Shown piece by piece: positions 54,501 to 64,000 of a DNA stretch of 64,000 nt. The translations under genes were made by a program, and so were the position numbers. The stretch comes from Arthrobacter sp. MYb214. Its GTDB lineage: Bacteria > Actinomycetota > Actinomycetes > Actinomycetales > Micrococcaceae. Numbering within the stretch: the first letter of the stretch is position 1; each line of letters opens with the position of its first letter. Where the stretch lies: assembly GCF_002979865.1 (NCBI RefSeq), contig NZ_PCPZ01000002.1, positions 124,001 to 188,000 of the forward strand, written 5' to 3'. A model generated the notes under the pieces. That model was not told where the DNA came from and did no database searches. It saw only the letters and a program-made list of their open reading frames with translations.

Positions 54501-54569
54501 CCACGCTGTGGGCGAAAGGGCACGGTTCCAATTGGCTTGAAGCGGGGTAATGATGCGAGAATTGACGGC

Positions 54570-55067
54570 ATGGAACCTCTAGGCAGCAGCGCGAAGCAGG
54601 GCAGGAAAGTCACCCTGAACGCATCAACTTTGGCAATGTCCGTCATGGTCATCGTCCTTCTGGTGGCAGTGGTATTCGCTGCCAACTCCAACCAGATCGT
54701 CGGCTGGTTTGTAGTCGTCATCTCCGCCGGTTGGCTGCTGCTGGCCGCATTCATGATGTTCGGCCTCAAGCGGGGCGCCGAGAAGATCAACAACTCGCTG
54801 CGCGAAGCCACCGCGGCGGCCACCCCGCGCGCCCAGCCCGGCACCGTGGTGGTTGACGAAGCCACCAGCCAGCGCGACATGAAGCTGGATCACTCGTTCA
54901 AGATCGTCCAGGTCCAGGCACGCGTGATCGCCGAACAGCGCCAGAGCCGGGGCGAGGATCACGAGGGCATGATCGACCGGGCACTGGAGACGATCCAGAT
55001 GACCGCGACGAATGCGCGGGACATGATCAAACCGGCCAAGCCGATGGATGGCGAAATCATCGACTAA
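54570..55067 (+). CDS. Small membrane protein with two helices and a charged tail
   Basis: A 165-residue protein. Hydrophobic segments lie at ~21-38 (TLAMSVMVIVLLVAVVFAA) and ~44-63 (GWFVVVISAGWLLLAAFMMF). The rest is hydrophilic, helical and rich in charged residues (SQRDMKLDHSFKIVQVQARV, ALETIQMTATNARDMI). It looks like a membrane-anchored cytoplasmic protein of unknown function, followed by a strong terminator. Confidence 0.7.
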   Translation: MEPLGSSAKQGRKVTLNASTLAMSVMVIVLLVAVVFAANSNQIVGWFVVVISAGWLLLAAFMMFGLKRGAEKINNSLREATAAATPRAQPGTVVVDEATSQRDMKLDHSFKIVQVQARVIAEQRQSRGEDHEGMIDRALETIQMTATNARDMIKPAKPMDGEIID

Positions 55068-55073
55068 TTGTCC

Positions 55074-55101
55074 AGGGCAACGCGCAAGCGTTGCCCTTTT
55101 T
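55074..55101 (+). terminator. Rho-independent terminator
   Basis: AGGGCAACGC pairs with GCGTTGCCCT around GCAA and is followed by TTTT, 6 nt after the stop of the small membrane protein gene. A clear intrinsic terminator. Confidence 0.92.
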
Positions 55102-55169
55102 CGTTGCCCGTGTTCCGGCGCAGGCCAGATCAGCGCGTAATCGATCGCATAATTTTGTAAGCTGGAACA

Positions 55170-57031
<1,862 letters not shown>

Positions 57032-57037
57032 GAGCCA

Positions 57038-57559
57038 ATGGTTTTCGAGTACACCCTGGGCGTGGTGATCCCGGTGCCGCAGCCGCACCGCGAGACTCTG
57101 CGCGCGTGGCGCCAGGAATACGGGGGAGAGGCCACCGCGCCGATTGCCCCGCATATCACCTTGGTGTCCGGGTCGTACCTGAATTCCTGGGAGAAGGCGG
57201 CTGCCCAGGTGCGCCGGGTAGCCGCCACGGCGGAGCCCTTCACCATCCATCTGGGTCCGGCCCGGACCTTCCGGCCGGCCAGCGAAGTAGTCTTCCTGCC
57301 GCTGGAAACCGGAGCGGACGAATGCTGGAAGCTGCACCGCGCGCTGCTGGGCGACGCGCTGAGGCACGAATCAGCCTTCGCCTACCATCCGCACCTGACC
57401 ATCGCCCAGAACGTGCCTGCACGGCAATTGGACGCCGCGCAGGCAGCATTGGGCGAGGCGCACCTGTCCTTCGCAGCGGATCGTATCCATTTGTTCGATA
57501 CCCGTGGCGGGGATTGGAACTTCAGCGAGCAGATTCCGCTGGGTTCCTCGCTTGCCTAG
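57038..57559 (+). CDS. 2'-5' RNA ligase/LigT-like phosphodiesterase family protein
   Basis: A 173-residue 2H-phosphoesterase-like protein. The two HxT motifs are HITLV at ~39-43 and HLTIAQ at ~116-121, the pair that forms the active site. The family includes LigT, cyclic phosphodiesterases and ThpR; the real substrate is unknown. It sits directly after trpS and ends at a perfect terminator. Confidence 0.85.
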   Translation: MVFEYTLGVVIPVPQPHRETLRAWRQEYGGEATAPIAPHITLVSGSYLNSWEKAAAQVRRVAATAEPFTIHLGPARTFRPASEVVFLPLETGADECWKLHRALLGDALRHESAFAYHPHLTIAQNVPARQLDAAQAALGEAHLSFAADRIHLFDTRGGDWNFSEQIPLGSSLA

Positions 57560-57570
57560 TTCACCCTGCA

Positions 57571-57600
57571 GAAAACGCCAGCCTCGCGGCTGGCGTTTTC
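57571..57600. terminator. Bidirectional terminator between LigT-like gene and katA
   Basis: GAAAACGCCAGCC pairs perfectly with GGCTGGCGTTTTC around TCGC. With A-run and T-run on either side it can act on both strands, serving the plus-strand trpS operon and the minus-strand catalase gene. Confidence 0.95.
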
Positions 57601-57616
57601 CGTGTCGGCTGGCGAG

Positions 57617-59071
57617 TCACTTCTGGCGGACGTTGGCCTCGATCTTCGCTCCGGTATCGGCGTCGATGTTCTTCCAGTATTGGATCGCGTTGGACAGCAC
57701 CGGCTCGATGACGCCATCCAGCGCCCCGGTGACGGTGTCCACCAGTTCGGCGCGCTGGGCGTCGTCCATCACCTCGCGGACCAGGATGCCGGGCTGGACG
57801 AAGTCCCCGTCGTCCTTGCGCAGCGTGTAGGCCTCGCGGACCAGCTCGCCGTCGGACTCGAAGGAGTTCTCCGCCGGACCGGTTTCATCGCTCCATGAAT
57901 CCCCGAAGGAGTTCGGCGCGTAGACGCTGCGATCACCGGTGTGATCGTAGGTCATGCTCCCCTCGAAGTTATACGAGTTCACCGGGCACTTGGGCTTGTT
58001 CACCGGCAGCTGCTGGAAGTTGGTGCCGATGCGATAACGTTGCGCGTCCGCGTACGCGAAATTGCGTCCCAGCAGCATCTTGTCCGGACTCATCCCCATG
58101 CCCGGGACCATGTTCCCGGGGGAGAATGCGGCCTGCTCGATTTGCGCGAAGAAGTTCTCCGGGTTCCGGTTCAGCGTCATGGTGCCGACCTTGATGCGCG
58201 GATAGTCCTTCTTGGACCAGACCTTGGTCAGGTCGAAGGGGTTGAACCGGTAGGTCTTGGCTTCCTCGTAGCCCATGATCTGCACGTACAGGTCCCACTG
58301 GGGGAAATTGCCGGCCCTGATGGCTTCGAACAGGTCGCGACGGTGGAAGTCGGCGTCGGATCCGGCCAGTGCCTCGGCCTGCGCCCCGCGGATGGTCTCG
58401 AACTTCTCGGACTGCTTGTTCAGGAAATGGTACTTGACCCAGAATTTCTCCCCGGCCGCATTGACCCACATGTAGGTGTGCGAGCCGTAGCCGTTCATCT
58501 CGCGCCAGGTCTTGGGCAGGCCGCGCTGGCCCATGATGTAGGTGACCTGGTGGGCGGATTCCGGATTCTGCGTCCAGAAGTCCCACTGCATGGTGCCATC
58601 GCGCAGCCCCGAATCGGGCAGCCGCTTCTGGGAGCGGATGAAGTGCGGGAACTTCATCGGGTCGCGCACGAAGAACACCGGCGTGTTGTTCCCGACCAGA
58701 TCGAAATTGCCCTCGGAAGTGTAGAACTTCATCGAGAAGCCGCGCACATCGCGCCAGGTGTCGGGAGAGCCGAGCTCGCCGGCAACGGTGGAGAAACGCA
58801 TCAGCGTTTCGGTTTTCACGCCAGGCTGGAACAGGGCCGCCTTGGTGTACCGGGATACGTCCTCGGTGGTTTCGAATTCGCCGAAGGCTCCGGAGCCCTT
58901 GGCATGCGGGCGGCGCTCGGGAACATTCATCCGGTTGAAATGCTGCAGGGTCTCGACCAGATGATGATCGTGCAGCACGATGGGGCCGTTGGCGCCCACC
59001 GTCAGCGAGTTGCGGTCGCTGGCTACCGGGATTCCTGCTTGGGTTGTCGAGGTGGGTTCTTCACTGGCCAT
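57617..59071 (-). CDS. katA: Monofunctional heme catalase
   Basis: Breaks down hydrogen peroxide in the cytoplasm. The 484 residues match small-subunit (clade 3) catalases. The distal His lies in [13 protein letters not shown] (~57), Asn in [14 protein letters not shown] (~130), and the proximal heme-ligand Tyr in [14 protein letters not shown] (~340). KFHFxxxQ-type block reads [11 protein letters not shown]. It is monocistronic and is bounded by two terminators. Confidence 0.96.
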   Translation of the reverse strand: MASEEPTSTTQAGIPVASDRNSLTVGANGPIVLHDHHLVETLQHFNRMNVPERRPHAKGSGAFGEFETTEDVSRYTKAALFQPGVKTETLMRFSTVAGELGSPDTWRDVRGFSMKFYTSEGNFDLVGNNTPVFFVRDPMKFPHFIRSQKRLPDSGLRDGTMQWDFWTQNPESAHQVTYIMGQRGLPKTWREMNGYGSHTYMWVNAAGEKFWVKYHFLNKQSEKFETIRGAQAEALAGSDADFHRRDLFEAIRAGNFPQWDLYVQIMGYEEAKTYRFNPFDLTKVWSKKDYPRIKVGTMTLNRNPENFFAQIEQAAFSPGNMVPGMGMSPDKMLLGRNFAYADAQRYRIGTNFQQLPVNKPKCPVNSYNFEGSMTYDHTGDRSVYAPNSFGDSWSDETGPAENSFESDGELVREAYTLRKDDGDFVQPGILVREVMDDAQRAELVDTVTGALDGVIEPVLSNAIQYWKNIDADTGAKIEANVRQK

Positions 59072-59156
59072 GTTTGCTCCTCAGTTCTGTGGTGCATTGG
59101 GAAAAGGGCGAGTACTGCCCATCATGCCACGCGAGGCGGAGGAGTTGAAGGGATGC

Positions 59157-59188
59157 AAAAAGGCCCGAACCATCAATGGTTCGGGCCT
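59157..59188 (-). terminator. Terminator of the sdhCDAB operon
   Basis: AGGCCCGAACCAT pairs perfectly with ATGGTTCGGGCCT around CA. On the minus strand it is followed by TTTTGC, giving a proper U-run 13 nt after the sdhB stop. Confidence 0.93.
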
Positions 59189-59200
59189 CTTGGCGCGTCC

Positions 59201-59983
59201 TTAGACGGTGCGCGCCAGAATTGCCTGCTTGACCTCGGCGATAGCCTTGGTCACCTGGATGCCGCGTGGGCATGCTTCGGTGCAGTTGAAGGTGGTGCGG
59301 CAGCGCCACACGCCTTCCTTGTCGTTCAGGATCTCCAGGCGCATGTCGCCTGCATCATCGCGCGAGTCGAAGATGAAGCGGTGGGCGTTGACGATCGCGG
59401 CCGGGCCGAAGTACTGGCCATCGGTCCAGAACACCGGGCAGGAGCTGGTGCAAGCAGCACACAGGATGCACTTGGTGGTGTCGTCGAAGATCTCGCGATC
59501 CTCGGCGGACTGGTAGCGTTCCTTGGTTGGCTCGTGGCCCTTGGAGATCAGGAATGGCATGATCTCGCGGTAGGACTGGAAGAACGGTTCCATGTCGACG
59601 ATGAGGTCCTTTTCAAGAGGCAGGCCCTTGATGGCTTCAACGGTGATCGGCTTGGAGGTGTCCAGGTCCTTGAGCAGGGTCTTGCAGGCCAGGCGGTTGC
59701 GGCCGTTGATGCGCATGGCATCGGAACCGCACACGCCGTGGGCGCAGGAGCGGCGGAACGACAGCGAGCCGTCCTGCTCCCACTTGACCTTGTGCAGGGC
59801 GTCCAGCACGCGGTCGGTGCCGTACATGGTCAGCTTGAAATCTTCCCAGTATGCGTCCGCAGTAGCCTCTGGCAGGTAGCGGCGAACGCGCAGGGTGATG
59901 TCGAAGCTCGGGATCTCTCCGCCGCCGCCAACGCCTGGCTTCAGGTCGATCTTTGACGGTGGTTCTGGCAGTTCGGTGCTCAT
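59201..59983 (-). CDS. sdhB: Succinate dehydrogenase iron-sulfur subunit
   Basis: Carries electrons from the flavin to quinone at the membrane face. The 260 residues have the [2Fe-2S] ligands in SCAHGVCGSDAMRINGRNRL and following Cys (~78-98), and [4Fe-4S]/[3Fe-4S] ligands in CILCAACTSSCP (~172) and CTEACPRGIQV (~234). The ATG overlaps the sdhA stop (TAATG), so translation is coupled. It is last in sdhCDAB and is followed by a terminator. Confidence 0.97.
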   Translation of the reverse strand: MSTELPEPPSKIDLKPGVGGGGEIPSFDITLRVRRYLPEATADAYWEDFKLTMYGTDRVLDALHKVKWEQDGSLSFRRSCAHGVCGSDAMRINGRNRLACKTLLKDLDTSKPITVEAIKGLPLEKDLIVDMEPFFQSYREIMPFLISKGHEPTKERYQSAEDREIFDDTTKCILCAACTSSCPVFWTDGQYFGPAAIVNAHRFIFDSRDDAGDMRLEILNDKEGVWRCRTTFNCTEACPRGIQVTKAIAEVKQAILARTV

Positions 59984-61770
59984 TAGTACTTACGCTCCAT
60001 TGGCTGGTAACGGGTAAAGACCACTGGCTTGGTCTCCATGCGGATGCCCTTGATGTCCTCGGTGACGGCTTCTGCGTCACGGTAGGACATCGAGTGCTTC
60101 ATGAAGTTCTCATCGTCGCGGTCTGGGAAGTCCTCGCGGTAGTGGCCGCCGCGGGATTCCTTGCGGTGCAATGCAGCAACGGTGATGACCTCGGCCAAGT
60201 CGAGCAGGAAGCCCAGCTCGATGGCTTCGAGCAGATCCAGGTTGAAGCGCTTGCCCTTGTCCTGGATGCTGATGTTCTTGTAGCGCAGGCGCAGATCCTC
60301 GATCACGTCGCGCGCTTCCTTCAGCGAACGCTCGTCGCGGAATACCTGGACGTTGGCGTCCATGGTCTCCTGCAGGATCGAGCGCAGGTCCGAGACGCGC
60401 TCGGTGCCGTTGCCGGTCAGCACGCCGTCGATCTGCGCGGTGACGAATGCTTCCGGGTTCTCCGGCAACTCGACGAAGTCGGCGGTCTTGGAGTACTCGG
60501 CAGCGGCAACGCCGGCGCGCTTGCCGAACACGTTGATGTCCAGCAGCGAGTTGGTGCCCAGGCGGTTCGAGCCGTGGACCGATACGCAAGCAACCTCGCC
60601 GGCAGCGAACAGGCCAGGAATGACGGTGTCATTGTCCTGCAGCACTTCGGTGTTGATGTTGGTTGGAACGCCACCCATTGCGTAGTGCGCAGTGGGGTAG
60701 ACAGGCACCGGATCGGTGAATGGCTCGACACCCAGGTAGGTGCGGGCGAACTCGGTGATGTCCGGCAGCTTGGATTCGATGTGCTCTGGTTCCAAGTGGG
60801 TCAGATCCAGCAGCACGTAGTCCTTGTTCGGGCCGCAACCGCGGCCTTCGCGGACTTCGTTGGCCATCGCGCGGGCCACGATGTCACGTGGTGCGAGGTC
60901 CTTGATGGTCGGCGCATAGCGTTCCATGAAGCGCTCGCCATCCGAGTTGCGCAGGATCGCGCCTTCGCCACGTGCACCCTCGGTGAGCAGGATGCCCAGT
61001 CCGGCAAGGCCCGTTGGGTGGAACTGGAAGAACTCCATGTCCTCCAGCGGCAGGCCCGAGCGGAAGGCGATGCCCATGCCGTCACCGGTCAGGGTGTGCG
61101 CGTTGGAGGTGGTCTTGAAGACCTTGCCGGCGCCGCCCGAAGCGAAGATGACCGACTTGGCCTGGAAGACGTGCAGTTCGCCGGTAGCCAGGTCGTAGGA
61201 GACGACGCCGGCAACGCGCTTCTGCTTGTAGGCGGTGCCGTCCTCGCGGTAGGCGTCCTCTTCGACCATCAGCAGGTCGAGCACGTAGTACTCGTTGTAG
61301 AACTCGACGTTGTGCTTGACGCAGTTTTGGTACAGGGTCTGCAGGATCATGTGGCCCGTGCGGTCAGCTGCGTAGCATGCGCGTCGCACGGCGGCTTTGC
61401 CGTGGTCGCGGGTGTGGCCGCCGAAGCGGCGCTGGTCGATCTTGCCCTCTGGGGTTCGGTTGAATGGGAGGCCCATCTTCTCCAGGTCCAGCACGGCGTC
61501 GATGGCTTCCTTGGCCATGACCTCGGCTGCGTCCTGGTCAACCAGGTAGTCGCCACCCTTGATGGTGTCGAACGTGTGCCACTCCCAGTTGTCTTCCTCG
61601 ACGTTGGCAAGTGCTGCGCACATGCCGCCCTGGGCCGCACCGGTGTGCGAGCGGGTTGGGTAAAGCTTGGTTAGCACTGCGGTGCGTGCGCGCTGACCGG
61701 ATTCGATCGCTGCACGCATGCCTGCACCACCGGCACCGACGATAACAACGTCGTACTTATGTACCTGCAT
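59983..61770 (-). CDS. sdhA: Succinate dehydrogenase flavoprotein subunit
   Basis: Oxidises succinate to fumarate. The 595 residues show the FAD motif VIVGAGGAGMRAAIESGQ (~9), TRSHTGAAQGG with the covalent FAD-linking His (~43), GHTRDHGKAAVRRACY, the substrate-loop FHPTGL (~243), and RYAMGG-like HYAMGGVPTNI (~365). The C-terminus RYQPMERKY is usual for actinobacteria. It is 61 nt after sdhD and overlaps sdhB by one base. Confidence 0.98.
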   Translation of the reverse strand: MQVHKYDVVIVGAGGAGMRAAIESGQRARTAVLTKLYPTRSHTGAAQGGMCAALANVEEDNWEWHTFDTIKGGDYLVDQDAAEVMAKEAIDAVLDLEKMGLPFNRTPEGKIDQRRFGGHTRDHGKAAVRRACYAADRTGHMILQTLYQNCVKHNVEFYNEYYVLDLLMVEEDAYREDGTAYKQKRVAGVVSYDLATGELHVFQAKSVIFASGGAGKVFKTTSNAHTLTGDGMGIAFRSGLPLEDMEFFQFHPTGLAGLGILLTEGARGEGAILRNSDGERFMERYAPTIKDLAPRDIVARAMANEVREGRGCGPNKDYVLLDLTHLEPEHIESKLPDITEFARTYLGVEPFTDPVPVYPTAHYAMGGVPTNINTEVLQDNDTVIPGLFAAGEVACVSVHGSNRLGTNSLLDINVFGKRAGVAAAEYSKTADFVELPENPEAFVTAQIDGVLTGNGTERVSDLRSILQETMDANVQVFRDERSLKEARDVIEDLRLRYKNISIQDKGKRFNLDLLEAIELGFLLDLAEVITVAALHRKESRGGHYREDFPDRDDENFMKHSMSYRDAEAVTEDIKGIRMETKPVVFTRYQPMERKY

Positions 61771-61831
61771 TCTTGATGCTCTCTTTTCTAAAAATCTGTG
61801 TGGCTATTGGCTGGAACTAGGGGAGTTCCAA

Positions 61832-62275
61832 TTAGCACTGCGGCAGCTGGCTGCCGGCGACGCATGGATCGAAGGTGAAGATCACCAGGGAACCAAGCAC
61901 GATGATGAAGATCGTGGCGACGTACAGGATGCCCTTGAGCCATGCACGGGTAGCGTGCTTCTCTGCGTAGTCGTTGATGATGGTGCGCACGCCGTTGGTG
62001 CCGTGCAGCATGGCCAGCCACAGCATGGCCAGATCCCAGAACTGCCACAGCGGCGAGGCCCACTTGCCGGCCACGAAGCCGAAGCTGATGCCGGAGATGC
62101 CTTCGCCGACCATCAGGTTGGAGATCAGGTGTCCGAAGATCAGGACGATCAGCACGACGCCGGAGAGGCGCATGAACAGCCATGCCAGCATTTCGAAGCT
62201 TCCGCGGGACTTTGGTCCGCGCTTGTACTTTGGATCAATGCGCTGGCTGCGAGGAGCAGGAATAGAAACGCTCAT
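61832..62275 (-). CDS. sdhD: Succinate dehydrogenase membrane anchor subunit
   Basis: A 147-residue membrane anchor with three helices: LFMRLSGVVLIVLIFGHLIS (with the heme/quinone-region His), FWDLAMLWLAMLHGTNGVRT, and LYVATIFIIVLGSLVIFTF. With SdhC it binds quinone and heme b. The ATG begins 3 nt after the sdhC stop. Confidence 0.92.
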   Translation of the reverse strand: MSVSIPAPRSQRIDPKYKRGPKSRGSFEMLAWLFMRLSGVVLIVLIFGHLISNLMVGEGISGISFGFVAGKWASPLWQFWDLAMLWLAMLHGTNGVRTIINDYAEKHATRAWLKGILYVATIFIIVLGSLVIFTFDPCVAGSQLPQC

Positions 62276-62278
62276 GGC

Positions 62279-62659
62279 TTAGTGGCTCCCAAATGCGATC
62301 GACAGGTGACGGATGGCGAAGCCCGCAAAGACGATGACCCAGAGGATCAAGACGCCCCAGAGCAACTGGCGCTGGTACTTGGTACCCTGCTTCCAGAAGT
62401 CGACCAGGATCAAGCGCAGACCGTTGAATGCGTGGAAGAGGATTGCTGCAACCAGACCGGTTTCACCAAGTGCCATCCACGGGGTCTGGTAGGTGCTAAT
62501 GATTGCGTCGTAGGCGCCGGCATCGACACGGACCATGGCCGTATCGAGCACGTGCACCAGCAGATAAAGAAAAATAACGACACCGGTGACTCGGTGTCCC
62601 ACCCAGGACCACATGCCTTCATGGCCGCGGTATAGGGTGCCTGACGAAGTCTTCGACAC
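62279..62659 (-). CDS. sdhC: Succinate dehydrogenase cytochrome b556 subunit
   Basis: A 126-residue membrane subunit with three helices: WSWVGHRVTGVVIFLYLLVH (His residues for heme and quinone), ALGETGLVAAILFHAFNGLR, and LLWGVLILWVIVFAGFAIR. The GTG at 62659 was chosen because it follows TTGGAGGTTTAGTTCA and gives the family start SKTSSGTLYRGHEGMWSW. It is first in sdhCDAB; the 280-bp gap upstream holds the operon promoter. Confidence 0.9.
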   Translation of the reverse strand: MSKTSSGTLYRGHEGMWSWVGHRVTGVVIFLYLLVHVLDTAMVRVDAGAYDAIISTYQTPWMALGETGLVAAILFHAFNGLRLILVDFWKQGTKYQRQLLWGVLILWVIVFAGFAIRHLSIAFGSH

Positions 62660-62938
62660 TGAACTAAACCTCCAAGGCTCGCAACGGCGCATGTGTATAT
62701 TGCACACAATGAGATTTGACGCACTTGTGCGAGCGTTCCTTGTGCGAGTCTAAACCACTTGGCTAGCTCCAATCTATTTCGTGTCTCGTTCCTGTGAGCA
62801 TGTTCACCGAAAAGGGGTAATTATGCGCTAAAAGGCCGAAATCCCGCCCGTAATACCTCATGCGATGTTTTCGTATTTAATCTGTTGCACAGGTTTCAAT
62901 GGACAGGATTATCCACCGAATGAATTAGTCTGGAAGGC

Positions 62939-64000
62939 GTGAATGCAGACCTATTAGCCCGATTCCACGGCGTGATCCCCGCCGGCGGCGTCGGCACCCG
63001 ATTGTGGCCCCTCTCCAGGGCTTCCGCTCCGAAGTTTTTGCACGATCTGACCGGATCCGGATCCACGCTGATCCGCGCCACCTATGACCGCCTGGTCCCG
63101 CTGGCCGGCGAACGGATCATGGTGGTCACCGGGCGTGCGCACCGCGGAGCCGTAGTGTCCCAGCTGCCCGAGCTGTGCGACGAGGACCTGGTGCTCGAGC
63201 CGGAGCCGCGCGACTCGGCCGCCGCCATCGGCCTGGCCGCCGCGATCCTGTACCGCCGCGACCCGAGCATCATCATGGGCTCCTTCGCCGCGGACCAGGT
63301 CATCGAGCCGGTTGAGGTGTTCCAGGCCGCGCTGAGCGAAGCGATCCATACCGCGGCGACCGGCAAGATCGTGACCATCGGCATCCACCCGACGCACCCT
63401 TCCACCGGTTTCGGGTACATCCAGACCGGCGAACCGCTCCAGGTTCCCAATGCGCCGTCGGCGCGCGGCGTGGTGCAGTTCGTGGAGAAGCCCGATGAGG
63501 ACACCGCCCGCAAGTACCTGGCCTCGGGCGGGTTCCTGTGGAATGCCGGCATGTTCGTCGCGCCGGTGAGCCTGATGCTCAAGCACCTGGAAGCCAATGA
63601 GCCGGCGCTGTACGCGGGCCTGATGAAGATCGCCGATGCCTGGGAGACCGATCAGCGCGAAACCGTGATGCGCGAAGTCTGGGCCGATCTGCCGAAGATC
63701 GCCATTGACTATGCGGTGGCCGAGCCGGCCGCCGCGGCCGGCGACGTCGCGGTGATCCCGGGCGTTTTCAACTGGGACGACGTGGGCGACTTCGCCGCGA
63801 TCGGCCGCTTGAACAAGGCCAGTGCCGAGGAGGGCATCATCAACCTGGGCGGCGAGTCGGTGCGCGTGTATGCCGACAGCGCTACCGGCGTGGTCTATTC
63901 GGACCGCCCGCGCGTGGTGGCCCTGGTCGGGATCGAGGATGTGGTCGTGGTGGATACCGCCGACGCGTTGCTGGTGACCACCAAGGAGCATGCGCAGAAG
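62939..64000 (+). CDS. manC: Mannose-1-phosphate guanylyltransferase (partial, runs off the window)
   Basis: Makes GDP-mannose from mannose-1-phosphate and GTP. The 354 visible residues show the nucleotidyltransferase signature VIPAGGVGTRLWPLSRASAP (~12-31), KFLHDL, EPEPRDSAAAIGLAAAIL (~85), FAADQVIEP, EKPDEDTARKYLASGGFLWN (~180) and VFNWDDVGDF (~277). The frame is open to the right edge. The GTG at 62939 is preceded by GGAAGGC almost touching it, so the true start or ribosome site is uncertain. It is divergent from sdhC. Confidence 0.93.
   Translation, partial: MNADLLARFHGVIPAGGVGTRLWPLSRASAPKFLHDLTGSGSTLIRATYDRLVPLAGERIMVVTGRAHRGAVVSQLPELCDEDLVLEPEPRDSAAAIGLAAAILYRRDPSIIMGSFAADQVIEPVEVFQAALSEAIHTAATGKIVTIGIHPTHPSTGFGYIQTGEPLQVPNAPSARGVVQFVEKPDEDTARKYLASGGFLWNAGMFVAPVSLMLKHLEANEPALYAGLMKIADAWETDQRETVMREVWADLPKIAIDYAVAEPAAAAGDVAVIPGVFNWDDVGDFAAIGRLNKASAEEGIINLGGESVRVYADSATGVVYSDRPRVVALVGIEDVVVVDTADALLVTTKEHAQK

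Noticed and set aside
57941-59956. A 671-codon plus-strand frame over katA and sdhB
   Set aside because: It is antisense to catalase and SdhB, both secure, and has no family motif.
59953-61674. A 573-codon plus-strand frame opposite sdhA
   Set aside because: Antisense shadow of the succinate dehydrogenase flavoprotein gene.
62954-63991. A 345-codon minus-strand frame at the right edge
   Set aside because: Mirror of the mannose-1-phosphate guanylyltransferase gene on the plus strand, whose motifs are clear.

Overview
The window looks like the chromosome of a high-GC actinobacterium of the Micrococcaceae (Arthrobacter/Glutamicibacter type). This is inferred from the monomeric NADP isocitrate dehydrogenase, the DUF222-HNH gene, the sdhCDAB arrangement, frequent GTG starts, and the riboswitch-controlled metY-metB and folD genes. 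No tRNA, rRNA, CRISPR array, complete insertion sequence or integrase gene was recognised.

Layout. 1-8.9 kb: the end of a probable TetR regulator, icd, a small structured locus with an 18-codon ORF, an icd-like relic, an RNase H-domain gene, a dGTPase-like gene, a broken D-amino-acid oxidase gene, a 2-hydroxyacid dehydrogenase and a YdeI-like gene. 8.9-26.8 kb: an accessory region with locally lower GC, decayed genes and several defence-type genes. These are a TIR-like protein lying between two ydeI copies, a type ISP restriction-modification enzyme interrupted by one in-frame stop, a helicase-associated-domain protein, a DUF6602 protein, a PIN-like/ImmA-IrrE pair, a soluble Ser/Thr kinase, a RuvC-like protein, a phosphoribosyltransferase-like protein and a protein with an Rx4H HEPN-like motif.

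26.8-33 kb: a methionine region with mesD and mesX (oxygen-dependent core methionine synthase and its DUF1852 partner), a divergent LysR regulator, and a SAM riboswitch ahead of metY-metB. 33-41 kb: an AraC regulator, a DUF222-HNH protein, a gamma-carbonic-anhydrase-like protein, purU, a secreted repeat protein, a flavoprotein and folD under a ZTP riboswitch.

At the 3' end of folD sits a 2-kb cassette holding a single AAA ATPase-DUF4435 gene, bounded by two 34-bp near-identical copies of the folD terminus. It resembles a fused PARIS/OLD-type defence gene inserted at an attachment site, and is the most striking structure in the window.

43-51.5 kb: a P450-ferredoxin-reductase-MHS transporter operon with a divergent LysR gene, next to a second, closely similar MHS transporter with its own divergent LysR gene. 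51.5-64 kb: a VOC protein, a NarL-type two-component system divergent from a GAP-family membrane protein, exonuclease III, trpS, a LigT-like protein, catalase, sdhCDAB, and the start of a mannose-1-phosphate guanylyltransferase gene that runs off the window.
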